From contig JAGBLN010000015.1 in assembly GCA_017635395.1 (NCBI GenBank), positions 1 to 64,000 of the forward strand: a stretch of DNA of 64,000 bases, given 5' to 3'. The number at the start of each line of letters is the position of its first letter. Position 1 is the first letter of the stretch. A program made the position numbers and the translations under genes. Under the pieces are notes generated by a model. That model did no database searches. It worked only from the letters and a program-made list of their open reading frames with translations, and was not told the DNA's origin. Positions 35,967 to 43,064 of the stretch are shown piece after piece. The DNA is from Lachnospiraceae bacterium. GTDB taxonomy: Bacteria; Bacillota; Clostridia; Lachnospirales; Lachnospiraceae.

Positions 35967-36686
35967 ATGAGAATAGCGGTCTGTGATGATGACAAGAGAA
36001 TATGTGCGGTACTAAAAAATGAGATCGCATCTTTGGTTCCTGATGCAAAGGTTGATATTTATTCAAACGGAATGGTCCTTTTAAAGCATGACATGGATAT
36101 GGATATTCTTTTCCTTGATATTGAGATGCCGGGGATAAATGGAATTGATGTTGCAGAGAAGCTTCGTAAGGAAGGGAAAGAGACCGTGATCATTTTCATT
36201 TCAGGGGAAGAAAAATATGTATGGAAGGCTTTCAGTGTTGAAGCGTTTCAGTATCTGAGAAAACCGTTTTCGAAAAAGGAACTGAATGATACGCTGCAGA
36301 GGGCGGTGCGGAAATGCATGGTTTCCAATACAGATGCAGACGAGCGGCCAAGCATGATGATCCATCATAAGGGCGTGCACGAAAAGGTTTTTATTTCCGA
36401 GATCGTCTATGTTGAAGCAATGGGGCGTAAGGTGATATTACACAGAATGAATGACAGCATAGAGTATTACGGGAAAATATCCGATCTTGAAAAAGTCCTT
36501 GGGGGCGATTTCTTTCGTGTTCACAGGGCCTTCCTTATAAATCTTAACTATGTAGTCAGATACGGTGCGGACGGTATCACCCTTAAAAACGGACATGTCA
36601 GTATTTCCAAGGCAAACTATCCTTTGTTTGTAAAGAGATTTCTTCAGTACACTGCCGAACCTGCATCAAAGGGAAGTGACATATGA
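35967..36686 (+). CDS. LytTR-family response regulator (AgrA/ComE-like)
   Basis: This 239-residue protein has a receiver domain (residues 1-115; acidic pocket CDDD at 6-9, phospho-acceptor Asp51 in LFLDIEMPG, conserved Lys in LRKPF) and a LytTR DNA-binding domain (about 130-235; VFISEIVYVEAMGRKV, FFRVHRAFLINLNYV). LytTR domains bind pairs of short direct repeats, such as those found at 35582 and 38083. It is coupled to the kinase gene by an ATGA overlap. The ribosome binding site is weak (GGATAGAG), so expression may rely on the leader. It probably regulates its own region. Confidence 0.95.
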   Translation: MRIAVCDDDKRICAVLKNEIASLVPDAKVDIYSNGMVLLKHDMDMDILFLDIEMPGINGIDVAEKLRKEGKETVIIFISGEEKYVWKAFSVEAFQYLRKPFSKKELNDTLQRAVRKCMVSNTDADERPSMMIHHKGVHEKVFISEIVYVEAMGRKVILHRMNDSIEYYGKISDLEKVLGGDFFRVHRAFLINLNYVVRYGADGITLKNGHVSISKANYPLFVKRFLQYTAEPASKGSDI

Positions 36687-38080
36687 ATTTAGATCCGGAA
36701 AAGTATCAGCAGGTATATGATTTCATCTCAAATGGCGAGATCATAATGATCCTTTTGCTTATGGGCTTTTGTTTTGCAATGCTTATAAGACCGTATCTGA
36801 GCAGGAAAAGCTTATGCATTGTCCCCGGAATCATAACGGCCGCAGCAGGTGTGGTGATGTATCTGTTGACCGAAAGCGCAGGGAATAAGGCATATGTGAT
36901 CATTATGCTTTCGGCTTTTCTGTCCATATATATATTTGAAAGGGAAAAGCCTTTTCAGAAGATTTTTCTGTGTGCGGTATTCATATCATTCCGATACTTA
37001 AGCAGTGCTCTTATGGCAGAATGGGGGTTCTTTTCACTGTGGCTGGAAATGAATGTTCCTTTCATGAATGCATCGTCTGACCCGGACAGGCTTATGTTTG
37101 GATTCTTTATCAGTGCTGTGTTTTCCGTGATCCTTCACGGAATCGTACTCTGGGCTATGGTATTCGCATTCGCAAAAGTATACAGGCACCTAGAGGAATT
37201 AAGCTTTCGTGAGCTGGTATTAATGCTGATACCGACACTGGCACCGTTGTTTGAAGCTGAGGTTTTCAGGGAGTATATCAGAATATACAGTCAGGGAATA
37301 GAAAGCGGCTTCATAAAAGAAAACATACCGCCGGATTTTGTAAGGTTTCTTTTCTATGTTTTCAGCTATATGGCAATCCTCATGATAGTTTTTCTGTATG
37401 AGAAGGTGAGAAAAGAACGGGAAGAAAATGCGCAAAAAGAAACTTTAATGAATGAGATGTCACAGATGCGGCAGACTATCGAGCAGACCATGCAAATGTA
37501 TGATCAGATTCGGATGTTAAGACATGATATTTCAAATCATATGATGACTATGGAACGGCTTGCGGACAGGGGACGTCATCTGGAAGCCAGGGAATATATG
37601 ACCAGGCTTAAGGAGGAATATTCCGCAGGTGTTGACGGTATTCGCTGTGGAAATCCGGTGATCGATACCATACTCTCGTCAAAGCGTGACATGGCGGTAA
37701 AGCAGGGGTTTGATTTTAAATGTGATTTTACATTTCCCGGACAGCCTGTGATAGATGTTTTTGATCTGAGTGTATTGCTTAACAATGCTCTGGACAATGC
37801 CCTGCGGGGAGTGTCCGGCAGTAGGAGGTGGATAAGTATCTCTTCCATAAGCAGGGAAGAGTTTTTTACGATTATCATAAAAAACAGTTTTGAAGGCGAG
37901 GATCCTGAATATGATGCCGATGGGCTGCCGCTTAGTACTAAAAATGATGAAGGTCACGGCCTTGGCCTGAAAATGATAAGACATATAGCTCTTTCTTACA
38001 ACGGCGAAATGGAATTTGTAAGGAAAGACGGAGAGATAGAGCTTCGCGTACTTTTGCATAATAAAGATAATTCCCAATGA
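36683..38080 (+). CDS. Sensor histidine kinase with GHKL domain (AgrC-like)
   Basis: This 465-residue protein has five or six N-terminal membrane helices (residues about 18-240), a coiled-coil linker, a phospho-acceptor motif MLRHDISNHM with His281, and a GHKL ATPase domain. The N-box is LLNNALDNAL and the glycine box is GHGLGLKMIRH. This layout is that of AgrC-type kinases (HPK10), which usually sense peptides. No AgrB protease or AgrD-like prepeptide gene is visible, so its signal is unknown. The start overlaps the regulator stop. It ends only 3 bp before the downstream LytTR operator. Confidence 0.93.
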   Translation: MNLDPEKYQQVYDFISNGEIIMILLLMGFCFAMLIRPYLSRKSLCIVPGIITAAAGVVMYLLTESAGNKAYVIIMLSAFLSIYIFEREKPFQKIFLCAVFISFRYLSSALMAEWGFFSLWLEMNVPFMNASSDPDRLMFGFFISAVFSVILHGIVLWAMVFAFAKVYRHLEELSFRELVLMLIPTLAPLFEAEVFREYIRIYSQGIESGFIKENIPPDFVRFLFYVFSYMAILMIVFLYEKVRKEREENAQKETLMNEMSQMRQTIEQTMQMYDQIRMLRHDISNHMMTMERLADRGRHLEAREYMTRLKEEYSAGVDGIRCGNPVIDTILSSKRDMAVKQGFDFKCDFTFPGQPVIDVFDLSVLLNNALDNALRGVSGSRRWISISSISREEFFTIIIKNSFEGEDPEYDADGLPLSTKNDEGHGLGLKMIRHIALSYNGEMEFVRKDGEIELRVLLHNKDNSQ

Positions 38081-38082
38081 CT

Positions 38083-38148
38083 TTCCACTACATTTAAACG
38101 GCTGTTCACTACGAGTCGGTTGTTTTCTGCGAAAATCATCCGTAATAT
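38083..38148 (+). promoter_or_regulatory. LytTR-type direct-repeat operator and promoter of the FliD-like gene
   Basis: Direct repeats TTCCACTAC (38083-38091) and GTTCACTAC (38104-38112), 21 bp apart, then TTGTTT (38120-38125), 17 bp and TAATAT (38143-38148). Repeat period, repeat to -35 gap (7 bases against 8) and -35 to -10 spacer match the site at 35582. ATTTAA is also shared inside the spacer. The leader to ATG 38279 is about 124 bases and holds a hairpin AGGGATA/TATCCCT (38223-38240). Confidence 0.75.
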
Positions 38149-38278
38149 TTATTGTATAGCATATGACAGAAATCTATTCCGGCATTTGCTTCACCTTATA
38201 TCAGTCGATACAGGTGTATAAAAGGGATAAGGATATCCCTGTCACAAAGGGTTTGCACATTTTCAGGGAGGAAAGGAC

Positions 38279-39193
38279 ATGGCAAATATCAATAATATCA
38301 ATTCAGGCATAGACTATTCTGTATTTTTCGGAGGATCATCTTCAAACTCTTCAACCGGCGTGGATCTTACATCCTATATGTCAATCAAAAACGGAAGCTA
38401 TCGTAAGCTGCTTAAAGGTTACTATGGCAGTCAGAAGCAGGAGGCGAAATCTCTGGTGGGTGATTCCGGGGATAAGCTGACAAGGATCAGGTCAACTGCG
38501 GATTCATTGAAGAAAAAGGCGGATGTGCTCTCTTCGGATAAGCTTTGGGCGACAGAAGAAATCGAGGATGAAACAAGCGGAAGAAAAAAAGAGGTTTTCA
38601 GCAATCCCGAAGCAATCGTAAAGGCTGTAAAAGATTTTGCGGATTCATACAATCAGGCAATAGATGCAGCGTATAATTCTAAAACTAAATCTGTTCTTAG
38701 GTGCGGTGAATGGCTGGATACAATGACCGAAAAGCATGGACGGTTACTAAATGAAGTCGGAATAACAGTTGGCGCAGATGGAAAGCTTTCGGTAAATGAA
38801 GAAGAGTTAAAGAAAGCAAATATTACTACCATGAAGAGTCTTTTTCAGGGAATTGATTCATATGCGGTCAAGGTTTCGGCTAAGGCGGCGGGACTCAGTA
38901 ATGCGGCTGCCACAAAGGAAGCGACTTACAGTGCTGACGGTACATGGATAAAGAGTATTAGTACTGTGGCTGAATCCCGTATCAATACGGTGATAGGTGA
39001 TAATGGATCGGATGCAGGCAGGACCCATACCGATACGGAAAATAATCTTAAAAGCCTGAAAGAAAAGCGGGAAAAACTGAAGAAGGAAATGGATAATGCA
39101 CTAGGCTATGATGCACGGAGAACTTACGAATCGCAGATCAGTAAACTGGATAAAGAAATCAGTGATACGGAAAAGAAAATCAAATATCTGTAA
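38279..39193 (+). CDS. FliD-like (flagellar hook-associated/capping) protein
   Basis: This 304-residue protein has no signal peptide. Its middle and end resemble the C-terminal half of FliD: SNPEAIVKAVKDFADSYNQ (about 117-135), LLNEVGITVGADGKLSVNEEELKKA (in two adjoining parts, about 158-182) and MKSLFQG, then a charged coiled coil (about 255-304). FliD caps the growing flagellar filament and is exported by the flagellar type III system. At 304 residues it is shorter than typical FliD (450 or more) and lacks the usual N-terminal part, so it may be a special FliD-like secreted protein. It has GGGAGGAAAGG before ATG and a LytTR-type promoter. Confidence 0.6.
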   Translation: MANINNINSGIDYSVFFGGSSSNSSTGVDLTSYMSIKNGSYRKLLKGYYGSQKQEAKSLVGDSGDKLTRIRSTADSLKKKADVLSSDKLWATEEIEDETSGRKKEVFSNPEAIVKAVKDFADSYNQAIDAAYNSKTKSVLRCGEWLDTMTEKHGRLLNEVGITVGADGKLSVNEEELKKANITTMKSLFQGIDSYAVKVSAKAAGLSNAAATKEATYSADGTWIKSISTVAESRINTVIGDNGSDAGRTHTDTENNLKSLKEKREKLKKEMDNALGYDARRTYESQISKLDKEISDTEKKIKYL

Positions 39194-39257
39194 ACAGATA
39201 ATTGAATCTGTGATACGGGAAAGAAACTTAAATATCTGTAATCAGATAATTGAATCT
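39162..39257 (+). repeat. 48-bp tandem duplication of the FliD-like gene 3' end
   Basis: Copy 1 (39162-39209) and copy 2 (39210-39257) match at 44 of 48 bases. Copy 1 spans the last codons, the stop and 16 bases beyond; copy 2 repeats these after the stop. Each copy holds an ATCTG...CAGAT hairpin at the stop codon. The four substitutions show the duplication is not recent. Confidence 0.9.
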
Positions 39258-39314
39258 GTTATAGGACAGATATAACATAGTCGCATCGTCTTTTATCGAA
39301 TGGAGGAATTTATT

Positions 39315-39995
39315 ATGGGAATAAATATGATCAACGAAATTACATCATCTTATGCAGAAAGTTACACTCCGGTATCTGCTGGCAAAGTGTCGGGGACCGC
39401 AGCGGGAGAAAATGATGTCACACAGGTGTCGGGTGGGAAAAACATTTCAGGAAGCGCATCCGGATCTGCGGAAGTCACCACCGACAAGTCTGCAGTGTAT
39501 GAAAAGGGCACTGACACATCAGAGAGCAATTCGGCAAAGAATACATACAAAGCAGATAAAAAGCAGATCGATCAGATAAAGGCTGTGTTTGAATCCAAAA
39601 AGAAGCAGCTTCAGGATGTCGTTGATAAACTGATATCAAAGCAGGGAAGATCCTTTGATGTGGCAAACGGAAAGAATCTGAAGAATATGTACGCAGGACT
39701 TACTGTAGATGCAAAGACAAGGGCTCAGGCACAGGCGGATATAGCAGAGGATGGTTATTGGGGAGTTACACAGACATCGCAGAGGATATTTGATTTCGCA
39801 ATGGCACTAAGCGGCGGTGATCCGGAAAAGATGGAGCAGATGCGCACTGCATTTGAAAAAGGATTTAAAAAGGCGGCAAAAGCCTGGGGAGATGCGCTTC
39901 CGGATATCTGTCACAGAACCTATGATGCGGTGGAGTCTCTTTTTGATGACTATAAGGAAAAGCAGGATAAAGCTGCTGAGGAAGTGCAGGCTTAA
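39315..39995 (+). CDS. Hypothetical protein, second gene of the LytTR-linked set
   Basis: I start at ATG 39315 with GGAGGAA at 39302-39308, rather than the in-frame ATG 39300; this gives 226 residues. The first 75 residues are Ser/Thr/Gly/Val-rich and probably disordered, as in exported flagellar-type proteins. The C-terminal part is helical with a distinctive region: AEDGYWGVTQTSQRIFDFA, ALSGGDPEKMEQM, FEKGFKKAAKAWGDALPDIC. Proteins with this C-terminal pattern occur, by recollection, as unknown-function (DUF5610-like) proteins in several flagellated bacteria. No enzyme motif. It sits between two other proteins of the same set. Confidence 0.6.
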   Translation: MGINMINEITSSYAESYTPVSAGKVSGTAAGENDVTQVSGGKNISGSASGSAEVTTDKSAVYEKGTDTSESNSAKNTYKADKKQIDQIKAVFESKKKQLQDVVDKLISKQGRSFDVANGKNLKNMYAGLTVDAKTRAQAQADIAEDGYWGVTQTSQRIFDFAMALSGGDPEKMEQMRTAFEKGFKKAAKAWGDALPDICHRTYDAVESLFDDYKEKQDKAAEEVQA

Positions 39996-40087
39996 ACTAT
40001 GAGAAACAGGCAATAGCCGTTGGTGGAATGTATAAAGTATATTATAATACATCTGAACTATATCATTGAAAAGCAGGGAGGCTTATC

Positions 40088-41323
40088 ATGAATATCTCGA
40101 TCAGTTTTCAGGAGCAGCAAAAGAATACATTAATACCCGGATTAGGCGGCGGTAGTTCCAATGAAAGGGAAGATGCTACGGATAATACAAATAAAAAAGC
40201 CTTCTTTGCGGGCAATATGAATCTGGGAAATGATCCGAAGCAGGAGAGGCTTGAGGAGGCACGAAAGAAAGCTTATAAGGTGGTTTCGGATGCTTTTGGT
40301 GCAGACCGTGATTTCGACAGGCAGCTGGATGAGATCAGGAAGTATGCGGAAACAAAGCGGGAAGAAAAGGCAGCGGCTCTGTCTGATAAAAAGACTGCCG
40401 AAGACATGATAGATACGCTCCGGAAAGAATATAATGTTGATCCTGAATCAAAGGAGCAGAAAGACCTTGAATGGCTGATGTCATACCGTAAGGCAAGTTA
40501 TGATGAACGTTTTTGTGACATCGAGCAGATGAAGAAAAATCGTGTCCGTGCGGATGAGATAGAGGCAAATCTGACGGAATACCAGTCTCGGATGCTGGAA
40601 GCAAATGAACAGCTTGACCACGCGCAGAAGAGGATTGATGACGCGGATAATGCCTTGATGTCGATCAGGCAGTCACTGACAGATGCAGAGACTGAGAAAA
40701 ACAAGACTCATGCCATGGCAGATGCGCAGGATGAGGCTGAGACTATTATGGATGAAGCTAACCGTGCTGTGATCGGCATGGCAATGAATGAGGCTAAGGA
40801 TAAGATAGAAGAAAAGATGCAGGAGGAGCAGGAAAAAGCCGAAGAGAAAAAGGAAGAAAAAGAAGAGCAGGAAGAGCTCGAAGCAGAAAGAGCGGAAAAG
40901 AAAGCGGTGCAGGAAGCTCTTACGGAGGAGACGAAGGAAGCGGTAAAGGAAGCAAGGGAAGAAAGCAGAAGACGCAAAGCGGATGATCTTGACCTTACGG
41001 ATGTCACGGGCGCAGATCCGGCGGCTTTGACAGACAGATTATCAAATGTGAATGCTGCACTTGATGACATAAAAAATAAGATGGCCCTGGTTGACGCGGA
41101 CCTTAAAGGTATAAAAGTAGATGAGATAATATACAGACATATGTCTTTTACAAATGTGTGTACTGCCAATAATAATCGGGGGAATGATCAGTCATTTCCC
41201 CGATTGTTTTATTTCAATTTTATTTCATATAGAAGATTCTTTTTACTTCGAGGAGATTCTTTTTATCATATCCAACGATTAATTTGCGCTGACGAAATGC
41301 TTTGGGGACTTTGGGGAATTTGA
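40088..41323 (+). CDS. Charged coiled-coil protein, run-on C-terminus through its terminator
   Basis: This 411-residue frame starts with a polar region, then long Glu/Lys/Ala/Arg-rich coiled coil (about 50-310). The natural end seems to lie near LVDADLKGIKVDE (about residues 337-350). Beyond that, about 60 residues (from about 41130) are unrelated, Phe/Arg/Cys-rich, and are read from DNA that holds a strong rho-independent terminator (41174-41209). The stop at 41323 is therefore probably accidental after a stop loss or small frameshift. It starts after GGGAGG. Function unknown; the third gene of the LytTR-linked set. Confidence 0.6.
   Translation: MNISISFQEQQKNTLIPGLGGGSSNEREDATDNTNKKAFFAGNMNLGNDPKQERLEEARKKAYKVVSDAFGADRDFDRQLDEIRKYAETKREEKAAALSDKKTAEDMIDTLRKEYNVDPESKEQKDLEWLMSYRKASYDERFCDIEQMKKNRVRADEIEANLTEYQSRMLEANEQLDHAQKRIDDADNALMSIRQSLTDAETEKNKTHAMADAQDEAETIMDEANRAVIGMAMNEAKDKIEEKMQEEQEKAEEKKEEKEEQEELEAERAEKKAVQEALTEETKEAVKEAREESRRRKADDLDLTDVTGADPAALTDRLSNVNAALDDIKNKMALVDADLKGIKVDEIIYRHMSFTNVCTANNNRGNDQSFPRLFYFNFISYRRFFLLRGDSFYHIQRLICADEMLWGLWGI
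41174..41209 (+). terminator. Rho-independent terminator inside the run-on frame
   Basis: AATCGGGGGAATGA (41174-41187) pairs with TCATTTCCCCGATT (41192-41205), 14 pairs with one G-T, loop TCAG, then GTTTTATTT. It should end the transcript from 38155 on. Confidence 0.93.
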
Positions 41324-41413
41324 CACGAAAAAACAGTGTTAAAATGGAACAATAACTTTACGGTATCGATGCTGTCTAATTATATTGTAAAAATCGTGCC
41401 GTATGTGTTAGAC

Positions 41414-41441
41414 TTGTCTCGGAATAAGTGTGAAATATAAT
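41414..41441 (+). promoter_or_regulatory. Probable promoter of the PseC-like gene
   Basis: TTGTCT (41414-41419), 16 bp, TATAAT (41436-41441), 94 bases before the start. A second possible pair, TTTACG (41357-41362) with TATATT (41381-41386), lies upstream. Confidence 0.5.
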
Positions 41442-41535
41442 GAAGTTCTTTAACATTATTCTATAAATACCGTTTAAATACTTACGGAGAATCAAGGCTT
41501 TTTGTTAAATCAACAAAAGAAAGTAGAGAGGATTT

Positions 41536-42735
41536 ATGGAAAAATTAGCGATAGAAGGCGGATATCCTGTAAGAAGCGGCAAGATCTACTATGGCCGCCA
41601 GTGGATAACCGAGGAAGATATAGATGCGGTAAGATCCGTACTGGAAAGTGACTTTATTACATGCGGACCTAAAGTTGAGGAGCTGGAAAGAGGCCTGTGC
41701 GAATACACCGGCGCAAAGCATGCGGTGGTGGTAAACAGCGGAACTTCAGCACTTCACTGCGCCTGTATAGCAGCGGGCGTGGGACCGGGAGATGAGGTCA
41801 TCACTACGCCTATCACCTTTGCAGCATCCGCCAACTGTGCATTCTACTGTGGGGCGAGACCTGTATTTGCGGATATCGATCCGGAAACCTATACCATTGA
41901 TCCTGAAAGTATCGAGGCTCATATCACGGAACGCACCAAAGCTGTGGTGGCAGTAGACTATACCGGCCAGGCTGTAAAGGTGCGGGAGATCCGGGAGATA
42001 TGCGACCGCCATGGCCTTGTTTTCATAGAGGATGCGGCACATTCCATCGGTACTTCCTATGATGGTAAAAAAGTGGGCTCCCTTGCGGATATGACCTGCT
42101 TTTCCTTCCACCCGGTTAAGACCGTAACCGGAGGCGAGGGTGGTGCGGTAACTACTAATAATGACGACTTATACAAAAAGCTGGTTCTTGCCCACACCCA
42201 CGGCATAACACATGATGAAGCCCTGATGGAAGACGCACCCCATGAGGGACGCTGGGTATATGAACAGATATCCTTAGGTTACAACTACCGCATGACAGAT
42301 TTCCAGGCAGCTCTTATTACCAGCCAGATGAAGAGGCTTTCGTTTTTCTCGGAAAGACGCAAAGAGATAGTAAACAGATACAATGAGGCTTTTGCAGGTC
42401 TTCCCGAGATAATAGTCCAGAAGGAGATACCTGAGTCCGATACCACCAGGCATCTGTATGTGATAAGGCTCAATAAAGAGCTGCTCAAGTGCAGCCGTGC
42501 ACAGTTCTTTGAAGCAATGACTGCAGAGAATGTGGTGCCCCAGGTTCATTATGTGCCGGTGTACTGGTTCCCTTACTATAGAAGCAAAGGTTACGAAAAG
42601 GGCCTCTGCCCCGTTGCGGAGGAGATATACAGTGGCATCATGTCCATCCCGCTCTATCCCAAGATGGAGGATACGGATGTGGATGACACCATCCATGCCA
42701 TAAGGAAGGTTGTGGAAAATTATCGTAAAGCGTAA
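41536..42735 (+). CDS. pseC: DegT/DnrJ/EryC1 aminotransferase, PseC-like
   Basis: This 399-residue PLP enzyme has the fold-type I nucleotide-sugar aminotransferase signs: YYGRQWITEEDIDAV at the N-terminus, NSGTSALHCA, FIEDAAHSIG with the PLP-binding Asp, and Lys195 in FHPVKTVTGGEGG, which forms the Schiff base. The N-terminal YGRQ...SDFITCGP pattern is that of PseC, which makes UDP-4-amino-4,6-dideoxy-N-acetyl-beta-L-altrosamine for pseudaminic acid, used on flagellins and surface glycans. The partner genes pseB, F, G, H and I are not adjacent. Another 4-aminosugar product is possible. AGAGAGG precedes ATG. Confidence 0.8.
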   Translation: MEKLAIEGGYPVRSGKIYYGRQWITEEDIDAVRSVLESDFITCGPKVEELERGLCEYTGAKHAVVVNSGTSALHCACIAAGVGPGDEVITTPITFAASANCAFYCGARPVFADIDPETYTIDPESIEAHITERTKAVVAVDYTGQAVKVREIREICDRHGLVFIEDAAHSIGTSYDGKKVGSLADMTCFSFHPVKTVTGGEGGAVTTNNDDLYKKLVLAHTHGITHDEALMEDAPHEGRWVYEQISLGYNYRMTDFQAALITSQMKRLSFFSERRKEIVNRYNEAFAGLPEIIVQKEIPESDTTRHLYVIRLNKELLKCSRAQFFEAMTAENVVPQVHYVPVYWFPYYRSKGYEKGLCPVAEEIYSGIMSIPLYPKMEDTDVDDTIHAIRKVVENYRKA

Positions 42736-42802
42736 GAGAATTGACAGGAACGTATGTTCTGTTGCTTTGGGCTATGCAGTAGGTCGAAATAGCAAGGCAA
42801 AA

Positions 42803-42844
42803 AAATAACCGCCCCGTCCTGAGAAAACGAGCGGTTATTTCTTA
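42803..42844 (+). terminator. Terminator after the PseC-like gene
   Basis: AAATAACCGC (42803-42812) pairs with GCGGTTATTT (42831-42840), with a loop of 18 bases and a short T-stretch. Confidence 0.7.
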
Positions 42845-43064
42845 ACTGATTATCTCGGGCAACCGTCTATCGGTAGCACTTTTCTATGAATAAATTATAA
42901 CTTTGATATGGTAAAATGTCAAATGATAATGGCGAACCGGGGATGGCGAGCAACGAACAATTGTGATAGAATAGTGCGTGGCTTGTCGGAAAAGCTCCGG
43001 TAAGTTTTGTTTATTGATCACCCGTCCCGACGAGAAAAGGACGGAGACAAAGGAGGAAGAAAAC

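Noticed and set aside
41320..41345. TTGACA with TAAAAT before the PseC-like gene
   Set aside because: The spacer is only 14 bp; a better spaced pair exists at 41414-41441.
42884..43064. T-box riboswitch before ileS
   Set aside because: No T-box consensus, specifier stem or terminator/antiterminator pair could be seen.
42978..43064. Upstream extension of ileS
   Set aside because: ATG 43065 has AAAGGAGGAAG and gives the standard N-terminus; the extension has neither.
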